64,000 nucleotides of DNA. Origin: Pseudomonas sp. LS.1a (GTDB lineage Bacteria; Pseudomonadota; Gammaproteobacteria; Pseudomonadales; Pseudomonadaceae). The DNA is taken from contig NZ_CP092827.1 of assembly GCF_022533585.1 (NCBI RefSeq), positions 1,280,001-1,344,000 of the forward strand, written 5' to 3'. Positions 53,864 to 62,967 of the stretch are shown here, in pieces; within the stretch, counting starts at the first letter, position 1; every line of letters starts with the position of its first letter. The position numbers and the translations under genes were made by a program. The notes under the pieces are model-generated. The model was not told where the DNA came from and ran no database searches. It saw only the letters and a list, made by a program, of their open reading frames with translations.

Positions 53864-55150
53864 TCAGAAGCGGTAGGTAAGGGATGCACCGATACCGTGA
53901 GCACTGTTCTCATACTTGGCCTGATAGGTGCCTTTCAACGCCTGTTGTGTCGGCGAACCGGACACATTGTTGACCTTGGTATCCTCTTCCCACAGGTACG
54001 AGTAGGCAACATCGATGGTCATGTCATCGTTCGGGCTCCAACCGGCACCAAAGCTGACTGCCTTACGATCGCCGGTAGGAATGCGCGGCGAACGATCGTG
54101 GTTGTTGGTCGGCGATTGGTCGACGGAGAAGCCTGCACGCAGGGTCCATTCCTTGTTCACCTTGTAGGCCGCACCAATGGCGTGTGCCCAGGTGTCATGC
54201 CAGTTCTGCTCTTCGGTGATGGTCTGCAGTGGGTAACCCGCTGGTGCTTCGTTCTTGACAACGATGCTCTCCAGGCGGCTCCAGCGTGTCCAGGTGCTAC
54301 CGGCATAGAGCGTCCAGTGGTCATCCAGTTCATGGGTGACCGAGAAGTCCACCGATTCCGGCGTCTTGATTTTCAGGCTGGCGTCGAACTTGCCGTTCAG
54401 ACCAAGCTGGGGAATCGGGTAGGAAACACGGGTATCACCTTCAAGCTTGTAGTCGACCATCGAGTGATAGGTCAGACCCAGACGGGTGCGGTCTGTGGCT
54501 TGTACGAGAACGCCGATGTTGTAACCGATCGCGGTGTCGTCGCCCTTGATCTTGATTTCTCCATCCGGGCCTCCGCCCACGACCGGAGGGAAGGCTTTGC
54601 TGCTCAGGTTCGAGCCCAGCTCACCCTTGATGCGGTTGATGGTCGGGCCAAAACCGATCGACACCTTGTCATTGAAGGCGTAGCTGATGGTTGGCTGGAA
54701 GGTGACAACCTCGACCTTGCTCTTCTTGCCCCAGTAGCGGGCCGCGTCATCGCTACCGTAGTCGGTGATCAGGCCGTATGGCACGTAAACACCGAAACCA
54801 ACGCTCCAATGATCATCGATCGGCTTGACGTAGTAACCCATGGGCACGCCCACGACCGGGACCATGTCGCCATCGGTTTCCCCCCCGAAATTGCTACCAC
54901 GACCCGAAATATCAGACTTGGCAATGACGGCTGCGCCACCCACGGTGACCTGTTCGCGCTTCAGGCGCGACATGCCTGCAGGGTTGCCATACACCGTACT
55001 GGCATCTTCGGCAGAAGACGAACGTCCCGCAAAACCGGTTCCCATGCCGCTGATGCTTTGTTCGTTCAGCGCGAAGCCTGCGGCGAGCAGTTGGCTGGAA
55101 GCAAGTGCAACGGCAACGCCGAGGGAGGCTTTGAGCATTACTTTTTTCAT
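53864..55150 (-). CDS. fadL: FadL/TodX-family outer membrane porin
   Basis: 428-residue outer-membrane beta-barrel of the FadL family, for passage of long-chain fatty acids or other hydrophobic compounds. Signal peptide (cleavage near ..LLAAG), then the N-terminal hatch with GFALNEQSISGMGTGFAGRSSSAEDASTVYGNPAGMSRL, typical of FadL, and a C-terminal Phe (..ASLTYRF) used for barrel assembly. The orthologous position in P. aeruginosa is PA1288, described as an oxylipin exporter or fatty acid porin. ATG 55150; upstream TTGTAGGACAA elements may control it. Confidence 0.93.
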   Translation of the reverse strand: MKKVMLKASLGVAVALASSQLLAAGFALNEQSISGMGTGFAGRSSSAEDASTVYGNPAGMSRLKREQVTVGGAAVIAKSDISGRGSNFGGETDGDMVPVVGVPMGYYVKPIDDHWSVGFGVYVPYGLITDYGSDDAARYWGKKSKVEVVTFQPTISYAFNDKVSIGFGPTINRIKGELGSNLSSKAFPPVVGGGPDGEIKIKGDDTAIGYNIGVLVQATDRTRLGLTYHSMVDYKLEGDTRVSYPIPQLGLNGKFDASLKIKTPESVDFSVTHELDDHWTLYAGSTWTRWSRLESIVVKNEAPAGYPLQTITEEQNWHDTWAHAIGAAYKVNKEWTLRAGFSVDQSPTNNHDRSPRIPTGDRKAVSFGAGWSPNDDMTIDVAYSYLWEEDTKVNNVSGSPTQQALKGTYQAKYENSAHGIGASLTYRF

Positions 55151-55238
55151 TATTAGAACTCCTTGGGATCTCCGGGGCGAAAAGCTACCAACAATTCACG
55201 CGCCGCGCTATAGCCTCAATCGCAGGAGATAGAGCGGT

Positions 55239-55291
55239 TTTGTAGGACAATCCGACCAAAATTCCCTTTTTTCCGGGTACTTTGTAGGACA
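55239..55291. promoter_or_regulatory. Repeated TTTGTAGGACA element upstream of fadL
   Basis: TTTGTAGGACA occurs at 55239-55249 and 55281-55291, starts 42 bp apart (about four helical turns), 89-141 bp before the fadL start. The first copy is a TTGT-AGG-ACAA palindrome. On the fadL strand they read TTGTCCTACAA. Spacing and repetition suggest a regulator site; which regulator is not known. Confidence 0.5.
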
Positions 55292-55295
55292 CGTC

Positions 55296-55778
55296 TTAAG
55301 ATGCCTGCGGCAATCTCTGGTCTATGCAGGTATGCCAGGCGTGGGTGAAGTCGCGCAGGCGACCTTGGGGGTTGAAAATCTGTCGCCAGATCCGTGCCAG
55401 CGCGAGAAGGTCGTCGGCGGCAGGCAGTGGCGTGGCCTGCTCTTCGACGAGCATCCAGGCAATGGCTGTGGAATAGCGCAGGTTGACGGTGAGTTCCAGA
55501 TGCGGGCCGCCGAGGAAGGCGTGCTGGCTGGCCAGGCCGCGGACCAGGCTGGCCAGGTCGGGGTCACGGGCAAGGTAGTCGTCCCAGATTGCCTGGTGGC
55601 GGTGTTCGCCGATGCGGTACAGGCCATGCCCACGTCGGTCGTGCAAGGCCGACCCCAGGGCCGACTGGCTGGCGGCGATGCCCAGCAACAAGGCTTCGGC
55701 GCTGGCGCAGTGACGGTTCAGGTAGACCAGAGTGGGTCGTATCACATACTGACACAATTCATTCGCCGCGATACCCAT
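55296..55778 (-). CDS. Conserved hypothetical protein
   Basis: 160 residues from ATG 55778 (MGIAANELCQYVIRPTL), the first Met in the frame with a plausible ribosome site (GAGGGC). Helix-rich and soluble; LNRHCASAEALLLGIAASQSALG and an HHHH-free Arg/His-rich segment (GLYRIGEHRHQAIWDDYLARDP) are the most distinctive parts. In-frame upstream codons (to 55862) lack a ribosome site. Similar proteins are common next to fadL in pseudomonads, but I assign no function. Confidence 0.7.
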   Translation of the reverse strand: MGIAANELCQYVIRPTLVYLNRHCASAEALLLGIAASQSALGSALHDRRGHGLYRIGEHRHQAIWDDYLARDPDLASLVRGLASQHAFLGGPHLELTVNLRYSTAIAWMLVEEQATPLPAADDLLALARIWRQIFNPQGRLRDFTHAWHTCIDQRLPQAS

Positions 55779-56027
55779 GATGCCCTCGAGCAGGTAAGGG
55801 CCGGACGGGCGCTGGAGCTTGGCAGCTGGTGAGTGATCAGGCCCGCCGGAAGCGGTAAGCACCGCTCGAGTTGAAGTCTAGTGTGATAATCGTGGTGTAA
55901 AGGGCTGTTTTTAAATCAATTGCTGCCTGACGTACCGGGCTATATGCCTTAAGGCAATTATGCCTGGAACATTCAGGCAGGCTTGCGATGGAATGATTCA
56001 GCGCTTGAATACCGCAGTATTCGCCGC

Positions 56028-56252
56028 TCACGCGGTGAGCGACTGGCGGGTTCGGGCGATGACCGCCTGCAGCGGTTCACTGCGGCTGTACTGTTCGGGG
56101 TACAGGCGCTCGGTGTGGCAGGCGACGCCGTGTTCGTCTACCAGGGTGAAGCTGAAGCTGCCTTTGCGAGGGGCAACGATAAGGCACTTCAACGGCGAGA
56201 AGGCCTGGGAGAGGGTGCCAATGGCAGCCTGAATCTGATGATGAGTTTGCAT
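56028..56252 (-). CDS. DUF3509-like small protein
   Basis: 74-residue protein starting ATG 56252. Its pattern (QAFSPLKCLIVAPRKGSFSFTLVDEHGVACHTERLYPEQ then a helix) resembles the small alpha/beta DUF3509 proteins that are numerous in pseudomonads. AGGA lies 12 nt upstream, a longish spacing. Function unknown. It is isolated in a gene-poor stretch. Confidence 0.6.
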   Translation of the reverse strand: MQTHHQIQAAIGTLSQAFSPLKCLIVAPRKGSFSFTLVDEHGVACHTERLYPEQYSRSEPLQAVIARTRQSLTA

Positions 56253-57202
56253 ATTGTTGGAGGTTCCTGCTTTAAACACGGGGTTATGATCCGTGCATGA
56301 TAGAAACGTTCCAGTGACGCCTTTATTAAGGGACGAACGAACCTGACTGGAACAGGGCAGCCAGAGGGAGCGCAATCAAAAGTGGGCGCATGGGCTGACT
56401 GGTAGGTACTTCAGAGGGCAGGCAGCACGCCGGGGCCAAGGTTCTAGGCCGTCGGTGTGGGATCCTGATCAATTGTCACGTGATTCGTGCTTGAACAGCG
56501 CAGGGCTGGCGAGTGAATCATCGAAAAGGCCGGTCCTGGTTTCAGCAGCGCCACTCTTGGGGGGAGCAGGTCTGCAAGGACACTTGAGGCCAGAATTGAC
56601 TTTCAGCTTGGTACTAACGAGCGGCACCTTACCGAAAATACAGGCGCTTGGCAAGCCTTTCATGTTTGTTCGGGTGAGCCGAGCAGTATGGCGTGTATTT
56701 GCACCGCTGGGAAGAGGGGGTAAAAGGCCCGCAACCGGCCTGATGTACCGATTTTGTGCACTCAAGTGAAGGTTTATGGTGCACTTGTTCACATTCCGGG
56801 CAGCGCTTGTAACTGCCCGGCAACACGCCGCGACAGCCTCGCCAATGCCTTGACTGGGCGGTTAAGTCAATGAAAAAAAACACTATTTTTAGCTGGTGAA
56901 AAAATCGTCAGTTTGACCGAAAGCCCCAATTTACGGGGGTTTGCGGGGTATGGGAGGGGGTTGTCCACCGAGTTATCCACAGGAACTGTGGATTGTCCCA
57001 CGCGCTTGCTCTAGGACGGGCGTGCCAGCAATACAGCGAACTGTCCGACAATCGACATGCTCGGAGAGACCCGTTGGTCATCCACTTGAAAACGTCAAGA
57101 AAAGATCGTTGAAAATTTTTTCAATTCTCCGGAAATCGAAAGGCCAGGGCGCTGAAAAAAGGGTAGAGTGGCGCGCCTTTCGAGTTGCCAAACCTGTTGC
57201 TC
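56253..57202. other. Gene-poor stretch of about 950 bp
   Basis: No convincing gene on either strand. Frames at 56455-56769 (+) and 56469-56792 (-) lack ribosome sites and look accidental. A hairpin CCGGGCAG-CGCTTGTAA-CTGCCCGG (56796-56820) and a DnaA-box cluster (about 56961-56995) are the only structures seen. Around 56870-56920 and 57095-57125 the sequence is AT-rich for this genome. A small RNA or regulatory locus is possible but unsupported. Confidence 0.5.
56961..56995. promoter_or_regulatory. Cluster of DnaA-box-like nonamers
   Basis: TTATCCACA (56973-56981) is a perfect DnaA box. TTGTCCACC at 56961-56969 matches 7 of 9, and on the opposite strand CAATCCACA (56987-56995) matches 7 of 9. 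The sites are seen; DnaA binding is inferred. Confidence 0.45.
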
Positions 57203-57622
57203 ATGAAGTTTCGCGGTAAACACCTCGCCAGCCCCGCTGCATCGACGCCTGCGCCTCCCCCCAAACGTTTCTCCCTCAAAGTGGCCTTGTGGCTGCTCGA
57301 CAACCCGCGCCTGGGTGACAAGCCGCAGGTCAAGCACCTGGCCGGGCGCCTGTTGAAGCAGCCGGCGCGCCAGGGTGTGGTAGTGGCGCAAAGCCGCCTG
57401 GGGCAGATGTTGTGTCGTGATTGCGGCAATGCCCGTGACCGGCGTATTGGCCATGAACTGCTGCGTCAGGCCGCCCGCGCCGGTGATCGGCGGGCGCAAC
57501 TGGAGTATGCGCGGCTTTGCCAGCACAGCGAGCCGGAGCAGGCGCGGTACTGGCTGGAGCTGGCGGCGGGGCAGGGGTTGCAGGAAGCGCGGCGGCTTTT
57601 GAGGCAGTGGTTCCGTGCCTGA
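57203..57622 (+). CDS. Sel1-repeat-like protein
   Basis: 139 residues from ATG 57203 (MKFRGKHLASP), with TTG 57185 as an alternative; no clear ribosome site for either. After a basic, Pro-rich N-terminus (1-25) there are two or more Sel1-type helical units (ARDRRIGHELLRQAARAGDRRAQLEYARL; PEQARYWLELAAGQGLQEARRLL). Sel1 proteins are adaptors. No signal peptide. Not further identified. A REP pair follows. Confidence 0.7.
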   Translation: MKFRGKHLASPAASTPAPPPKRFSLKVALWLLDNPRLGDKPQVKHLAGRLLKQPARQGVVVAQSRLGQMLCRDCGNARDRRIGHELLRQAARAGDRRAQLEYARLCQHSEPEQARYWLELAAGQGLQEARRLLRQWFRA

Positions 57623-57628
57623 GGTGGG

Positions 57629-57743
57629 TTGCCTGTTCTGGCCTCTTCGCGAGTAAACCCGCTCCCACCGGAATAGCTATACCTCGGATACTGTGCAATC
57701 CCTGTGGGAGCGGGTTTACCCGCGAAGAGGCCGGAACAGGCAA
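57629..57743. repeat. REP inverted pair with extended flanking symmetry
   Basis: Two REP units in opposite orientation, with symmetry extending outward: TTGCCTGTTCTGGCCTC at the left (57629) mirrored by GAGGCCGGAACAGGCAA at the right. Between the Sel1-like gene and rmuC. Confidence 0.9.
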
Positions 57744-57800
57744 CACATCGCTCAGGCTGATAAGCTGCGCTGCATTCATCCAGGATCATTCGGGGTAAGC

Positions 57801-59288
57801 ATGACAGTGGATCTGGCCAGCATTCTGCTGGGCTTGGTGGCAGGTGCATTGCCCTGCCTGGGTTGGGTCATGCAGGTGCAGCGCCGACAGGGCGCGCGAC
57901 AAGGCGAGCAGGCCTTGCTCGAAGAGCGCCTCAATGCTGCCCAGCTGGCCCAGGCCGGCCTGCAGGCGCAACTGGACGCTTGCCGCGACGAGGTCAGCGA
58001 CCTCAGCGAAGCCAACACCGTCAAGCAGACCCAGCTGGCCGCCCAGGGCCGTGAGCTGGAACTGCTGCAGATCGAACGCGACAACGCCCGGGACGCCGCC
58101 CACGCCTGGAACCTCGAGCGCGCCAACCGCGAAGCCGAACTGCGCCGCCTGGAGGCCCAGACTGCACGCCTGGACGCCGAACTGCGCGAGCAGCAGGAAA
58201 GCCACCAGCAGCGTCTGGAGGACCTGCAGGAAGCCCGCGATACCCTGCGCGCCCAGTTCGCCGACATGGCCACCAAAATCTTCGACGAGCGCGAGCAGCG
58301 CTTTGCCCAGACTAGCCAGCAGCATCTCGGCCAGTTGCTCGACCCGCTCAAGGAGCGTATCCAGGCCTTCGAAAAACGCGTGGAGGAAAGCTACCAGCAG
58401 GAAGCCCGCGAACGCTTCTCGCTGGGCAAGGAGCTGGAGCGTCTGCAGCAACTCAACCTGCGCCTGTCCGATGAAGCCACCAACCTGACCCAGGCCCTGA
58501 AAGGGCAGAAAACCCAGGGTAATTGGGGGGAACTGATCCTCGAACGGGTGTTGGAGCATGCCGGCCTGGAAAAGGGCCGCGAATACCAGACCCAGGTCAG
58601 CCTGAAGAGCGCAGACGGCGAGCGCTTCCAGCCCGATGTGCTGATCATGCTGCCCGGTGACAAGCAGGTGGTGGTGGATGCCAAGGTCAGCCTCACCGCC
58701 TACCAGCAGTTCGTCGCCGGCAACGACGAGGCTGCGCTCAAGCAGCATGTGCAGTCGCTGCGCAGCCATGTCAAAGGCCTGTCGAGCAAGGACTACAATC
58801 GCCTCGAAGGCCTGCATAGCCTGGATTTCGTGCTGCTGTTCGTGCCGATCGAGGCAGCTTTCTCGGCGGCCCTGCAAGCCGAGCCGAACCTGTTCCAGGA
58901 AGCCTTCGACCGGCAGATCGTGATCGTCAGCCCGACCACCTTGCTCGCTACCCTGCGGGTGATCGACAGCCTGTGGAAGCAGGAACGCCAGGGCCAGAAC
59001 GCCCGCGAGATCGCCGAGCGTGCCGGCTGGCTGTACGACAAGTTCGTACTGTTCATCCAGGACCTGGACGAACTGGGCAACCGCTTGCAGCAGGTGGACA
59101 AGGCCTATGCCGCCGCGCGCAACAAGCTGTGCGAAGGGCGCGGCAACCTGGTCAGCCGCAGCGAACAGCTGAAGCTGCTGGGCGCCCGTGCCAGCAAGAG
59201 CCTGCCGGCCGACCTGCTGGAGCGGGCGCTGTCCGACGAGGCGTTGCCGGACGAAGCGCTTACTGAACCAGGCTCAGATGGCGATTGA
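57801..59288 (+). CDS. rmuC: DNA recombination protein RmuC
   Basis: 495-residue RmuC-family protein: membrane-anchoring N-terminal helix (about 4-24), a long coiled coil (about 30-190), then the RmuC nuclease-like domain (QGNWGELILERVLEHAGLEKGREYQTQ, PDVLIMLPGDKQVVVDAKVSLTAYQ, LDFVLLFVPIEAAF). In E. coli it limits recombination at inverted repeats. ATG 57801; the frame runs upstream through the REP pair, which is not coding. It overlaps the convergent crbS gene by 29 bp. Confidence 0.94.
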   Translation: MTVDLASILLGLVAGALPCLGWVMQVQRRQGARQGEQALLEERLNAAQLAQAGLQAQLDACRDEVSDLSEANTVKQTQLAAQGRELELLQIERDNARDAAHAWNLERANREAELRRLEAQTARLDAELREQQESHQQRLEDLQEARDTLRAQFADMATKIFDEREQRFAQTSQQHLGQLLDPLKERIQAFEKRVEESYQQEARERFSLGKELERLQQLNLRLSDEATNLTQALKGQKTQGNWGELILERVLEHAGLEKGREYQTQVSLKSADGERFQPDVLIMLPGDKQVVVDAKVSLTAYQQFVAGNDEAALKQHVQSLRSHVKGLSSKDYNRLEGLHSLDFVLLFVPIEAAFSAALQAEPNLFQEAFDRQIVIVSPTTLLATLRVIDSLWKQERQGQNAREIAERAGWLYDKFVLFIQDLDELGNRLQQVDKAYAAARNKLCEGRGNLVSRSEQLKLLGARASKSLPADLLERALSDEALPDEALTEPGSDGD

Positions 59289-62200
59289 GCAGGGCGCGCA
59301 GGGCCGCCGGCTTGACCGGCTTGGCCAGGTAGTCCAGGCCCGAGGCATGCACCATGGCGATGGTTTCCTTGCTGCCGTCGGCGCTGATCACCACGCCCGG
59401 CACCGGTTCACCCAGGCGCGCGCGTAGCCAGCCCATCAGCCCGGTACCGGTCTCGCCGTCGTCCAGGTGGTAGTCCACCAGCGCCAGGTGCGGGCGCATG
59501 CCCTTGGCCAGCAGGGCTTCGCATTCGGCGCGGTTGCGCGCGGTCCACACCTGGCACCCCCAGCGGCTGAGCAGGCTGTTCATGCCGATCAGGATGCTGT
59601 CTTCGTTGTCCACGCACAGTACCTGCAGCCCGGCCAGCGGCTGGCCGCCCTGTTCCACTGGGGCGCTGGGCACCGGCGCGGCCTGGCGGGCAATCGGTAC
59701 GCTGACGCGGAACACCGTGCCCTTGCCCGGCCACGAGCGCACTTCCAGCTTGTGTCCAAGTACCCGGCACAGGCCATCAGCGATCGCCAGTCCCAGGCCC
59801 AGGCCCTTCTCGGCGCGGGTCTGGTGGCTGTCCAGGCGCTTGAACTCCTGGAAGATCACCTGCAGTTTGTCGTCGGCGATGCCCGGGCCGCGGTCCCACA
59901 CCTCAAGCCACAACTGTTCACCCTGGCGCCGTGCGCCCAGCAGGATCGGGCTCTTGCCATAACGCAGGGCGTTGGTCAGGAAGTTCTGCAGTACCCGGCG
60001 CAGCAGCTTCATGTCGCTGTCCACCCGCAGGCGGCTGCCGCGCAGGCGGAATTCCAGGCCCTTCTCGGCGGCCAGCACCTTGAATTCGGCGCCCAGGGTG
60101 TCGAACAGTTCGTTGAGGGCGAAGGGCTTGGCATCCGGGGTGATCTTGCCGTTTTCCAGGCGCGAGATGTCCAGCAGGTCGCTGATCAGCTCTTCGGCCG
60201 AGCGCAGCGAGCTGTCCATGTGCTGTACCAGTTGCCGGGCTTCTTCATTCATGCCCTCGGCCTGCTGCGACAAGGCGGCGGAGAACAGCCGGGCAGCGTT
60301 CAGCGGCTGCATCAGGTCGTGGCTGACCGCGGCCAGGAAGCGGGTCTTGGACTGGCTCACCGCTTCGGCACGGCTCTTGGCTTCGGACAACGCCTGGTTC
60401 AGTTGCGACAGCTCGTGGGTACGCTCCGCCACCCGTTGCTCCAGGCCTTCGTTGGCGTCGCGCAGGGCCTGCTCGGCCTCGCGGAACGGGGTGATGTCGG
60501 TGAAGCTCATGACGAAGCCACCGCCCGGCATTGGGTTGCCGATCAGTTCGATCACCCGGCCATTGGGGAACAAGCGCTCGGAGGAGTGCGCACGGCCCTG
60601 GCGCATCCAGTGCAGGCGCCGCGCCACATGCACCTGCGCCTCGCCGGGGCCGCACAGGCCACGCTCGGCGTTGTAGCGAATGATGTCGGCAATCGGCCGG
60701 CCCACGCTGATCAGCCCGTCGGGATAGTTGAACAGTTCCAGGTAGCGGCGGTTCCAGGCCACCAGGTGCAGGTTCTGGTCGACCACGCTGATACCCTGGT
60801 TGATGTTTTCGATGGCGCCTTGCAGCAGGGCGCGGTTGAACTGCAGCACCTCGCTGGCCTCGTCGGCGATACGCACCACGTCTTCCAGCTGCATGTCGCG
60901 GCCTTCGATGGCGGCCTTGACCACGGCGCGGGTCGATGAGGTGCCGAGTACACCGGCCAGCAGGCGTTCGGTGTGTTCGATCCAGTCGCCATCGGCGTTC
61001 TGGTTGGGGTTGAAGCCCTTGCCCTGGCGGTAGGCGAAGCGGATGAAGCTCTGCCGGGCGCGCTCCTCGCCGACAAAGCGTGAGGCCAGGGTCAGCAGGT
61101 CGTCGATCTGCACCGCCAGCAGCGGCTTGCTGCTGGGCCTGGCGCTGGTCTGCTGGCCGATGAAGCGGCCGGCCTGCCAATGCTCGGAAACCCGTGTGCG
61201 CGACAGCACCGAGAGCCAGGCGAACAGGGTGAAGTTGCCCGCCAGTGACAGCACCACGCCCTGGGTCAGCGGGCTGATCGGCAGATTCAGCGGGTTGCCG
61301 TGCAGCCACGCCAACCCTGGGAACAGCTGCAGCGACCAGCCCACGCTGTGCGCGGCAATTGGCAGCACCAGGGTGTAGAACCACAGGAAAATACCTGCGG
61401 CCAGGCCGGCGAACACGCCACGGCGGTTGGCCTGCTTCCAGTACAGCGCACCGAGCATGGCCGGGGTCAGCTGGGTCACGGCGGCAAAGGCGATCTGGCC
61501 GATAGTCGCCAGGCTGGCGGTGGAGCCCAGCAGGCGGTAGCTGACATAGGCCAGCAGCAGGATCACCACGATGGTCACCCGGCGAACCGAGAGCATCCAG
61601 TGGCGGAACGCCTCGAATGGCCGCTCGGCGTTGGTACGGCGCAGCAACCAGGGCAGCAGCATGTCGTTGGAGACCATGGTCGACAGCGCCACGGCCTCGA
61701 CGATGACCATGCCGGTTGCCGCCGAGGCGCCACCGATGAATGCCAGCAGGGCCAGGCTCGGGTGTGCTTCGGCCAGCGGCAGGCTGATGACGAACGAATC
61801 CGAGATCACCGTGCCCGGCAGCAACATCTGCCCGGCCAGGGCGATAGGCACCACGAACAAAGCGGCCAGCGCCAGGTACATCGGGAACACCCAGCGCGCC
61901 AGGCGCATGTCCTGGGGTTCGATGTTTTCCACCACGGTGACGTGGAACTGCCGTGGCAGGCAAATGATCGCCATCATCGCCACGGCGGTCTGCACCACCA
62001 TCGACGGCCAGTTGATGGTCTCCTGCCAATAGTCCTGCAGGTGGATCGACTGGCGGGCCTGGTTGAACAGGTCGTCGAAGCCGTCATACAGGTTGAAGAC
62101 GACGAAGATGCCGACGGCGAGGAAGGCCAGCAGCTTGATCAGCGATTCGAAGGCAATTGCCAGGACCATGCCACGGTGGTGTTCGGTCACGTCCAGGCTG

Positions 62201-62736
62201 CGGGTACCGAAGACGATGGCGAACAGTGCCAGTACCAGCGATACCACCAGCGCGGTGTCCTGCACGCGGGTGCCTGTGGCGTCGGCATTGGCGCCGATCA
62301 GCAAGTTGACGCCGAGCACGATGCCCTTGAGCTGCAAGGCGATGTACGGCAGCACGCCGACCAGGCAGATCAGCGCCACGACTACCGCCAGGGACTGCGA
62401 CTTGCCGTAGCGCGCGGCGATGAAGTCGGCGATCGAGGTGATGTTCTGTTGCTTGCTGATCAGCACCATCTTCTGCAGCACCCAGGGCGCGAAGATCAGC
62501 AGCAGCACCGGGCCCAGGTAGATCGGCAGGAATGCCCAGAGCTGTTCGGCGGCCTGGCCGACCGCGCCGAAGAAGGTCCAGCTGGTGCAGTACACGGCCA
62601 GCGACAGGCTGTACACCCAGGCACGCAGCTTCGGCGGCAACGGCGTGCTGCGGCGGTCGCCGTAGAAGGCGATGGCGAACATGATGGCCATATAGGCCAG
62701 GGCGACCACGGCGATCAGCCCGCTGGACAACGACAT
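59260..62736 (-). CDS. crbS: Hybrid sensor kinase CrbS/MxtR with an N-terminal sodium:solute symporter domain
   Basis: 1158-residue membrane kinase. Residues about 1-500 form a solute:sodium symporter-like domain of 12-13 helices; then a STAC-like/PAS region (about 640-760), HisKA with phospho-His806 in AAVSHDLMQPLNA, ATPase domain, and a C-terminal receiver with Asp1088 in LVDYHLD. This architecture is CrbS (MxtR in P. aeruginosa, PA3271), which with CrbR/ErdR (here 6443-7093) turns on acetyl-CoA synthetase. ATG 62736 with GGAG 6 nt upstream. Convergent overlap with rmuC. Confidence 0.9.
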   Translation of the reverse strand: MSLSSGLIAVVALAYMAIMFAIAFYGDRRSTPLPPKLRAWVYSLSLAVYCTSWTFFGAVGQAAEQLWAFLPIYLGPVLLLIFAPWVLQKMVLISKQQNITSIADFIAARYGKSQSLAVVVALICLVGVLPYIALQLKGIVLGVNLLIGANADATGTRVQDTALVVSLVLALFAIVFGTRSLDVTEHHRGMVLAIAFESLIKLLAFLAVGIFVVFNLYDGFDDLFNQARQSIHLQDYWQETINWPSMVVQTAVAMMAIICLPRQFHVTVVENIEPQDMRLARWVFPMYLALAALFVVPIALAGQMLLPGTVISDSFVISLPLAEAHPSLALLAFIGGASAATGMVIVEAVALSTMVSNDMLLPWLLRRTNAERPFEAFRHWMLSVRRVTIVVILLLAYVSYRLLGSTASLATIGQIAFAAVTQLTPAMLGALYWKQANRRGVFAGLAAGIFLWFYTLVLPIAAHSVGWSLQLFPGLAWLHGNPLNLPISPLTQGVVLSLAGNFTLFAWLSVLSRTRVSEHWQAGRFIGQQTSARPSSKPLLAVQIDDLLTLASRFVGEERARQSFIRFAYRQGKGFNPNQNADGDWIEHTERLLAGVLGTSSTRAVVKAAIEGRDMQLEDVVRIADEASEVLQFNRALLQGAIENINQGISVVDQNLHLVAWNRRYLELFNYPDGLISVGRPIADIIRYNAERGLCGPGEAQVHVARRLHWMRQGRAHSSERLFPNGRVIELIGNPMPGGGFVMSFTDITPFREAEQALRDANEGLEQRVAERTHELSQLNQALSEAKSRAEAVSQSKTRFLAAVSHDLMQPLNAARLFSAALSQQAEGMNEEARQLVQHMDSSLRSAEELISDLLDISRLENGKITPDAKPFALNELFDTLGAEFKVLAAEKGLEFRLRGSRLRVDSDMKLLRRVLQNFLTNALRYGKSPILLGARRQGEQLWLEVWDRGPGIADDKLQVIFQEFKRLDSHQTRAEKGLGLGLAIADGLCRVLGHKLEVRSWPGKGTVFRVSVPIARQAAPVPSAPVEQGGQPLAGLQVLCVDNEDSILIGMNSLLSRWGCQVWTARNRAECEALLAKGMRPHLALVDYHLDDGETGTGLMGWLRARLGEPVPGVVISADGSKETIAMVHASGLDYLAKPVKPAALRALLNRHLSLVQ

Positions 62737-62859
62737 GAAGACTCCGAAGCAAAAAGATAACGCGGTCCCGATCAATCAGTCTGGCACGCAGGTGCCGCTT
62801 CGTCAGCGCAGACGATGGTCGCAGTGGCAGGTGGTCGCAGGGTTCTCTTTAACCTGTGC

Positions 62860-62954
62860 CGGCCCTTTCGCGGGTGAACCCGCTCCCACAGGTACTGCAC
62901 AGGCTTCGAAAGCGGCGCAGTCCCTGTGGGAGCGGGTTCACCCGCGAAGAGGCC
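62860..62954. repeat. REP inverted pair
   Basis: GGCCCTTTCGCGGGTGAACCCG at 62860 and complement ending CGAAGAGGCC at 62954, about 25 bp apart, between the MFS and crbS genes. Confidence 0.9.
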
Positions 62955-62967
62955 AGCAGAGCAAACA

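Noticed and set aside
56455..56792. Overlapping frames on both strands in the gene-poor stretch
   Set aside because: No ribosome site, unnatural composition and mutual overlap; no family recognised.
57693..57800. Upstream extension of rmuC
   Set aside because: The extra codons translate the right REP unit; MTVDLASI.. at 57801 is the natural start with a membrane helix.
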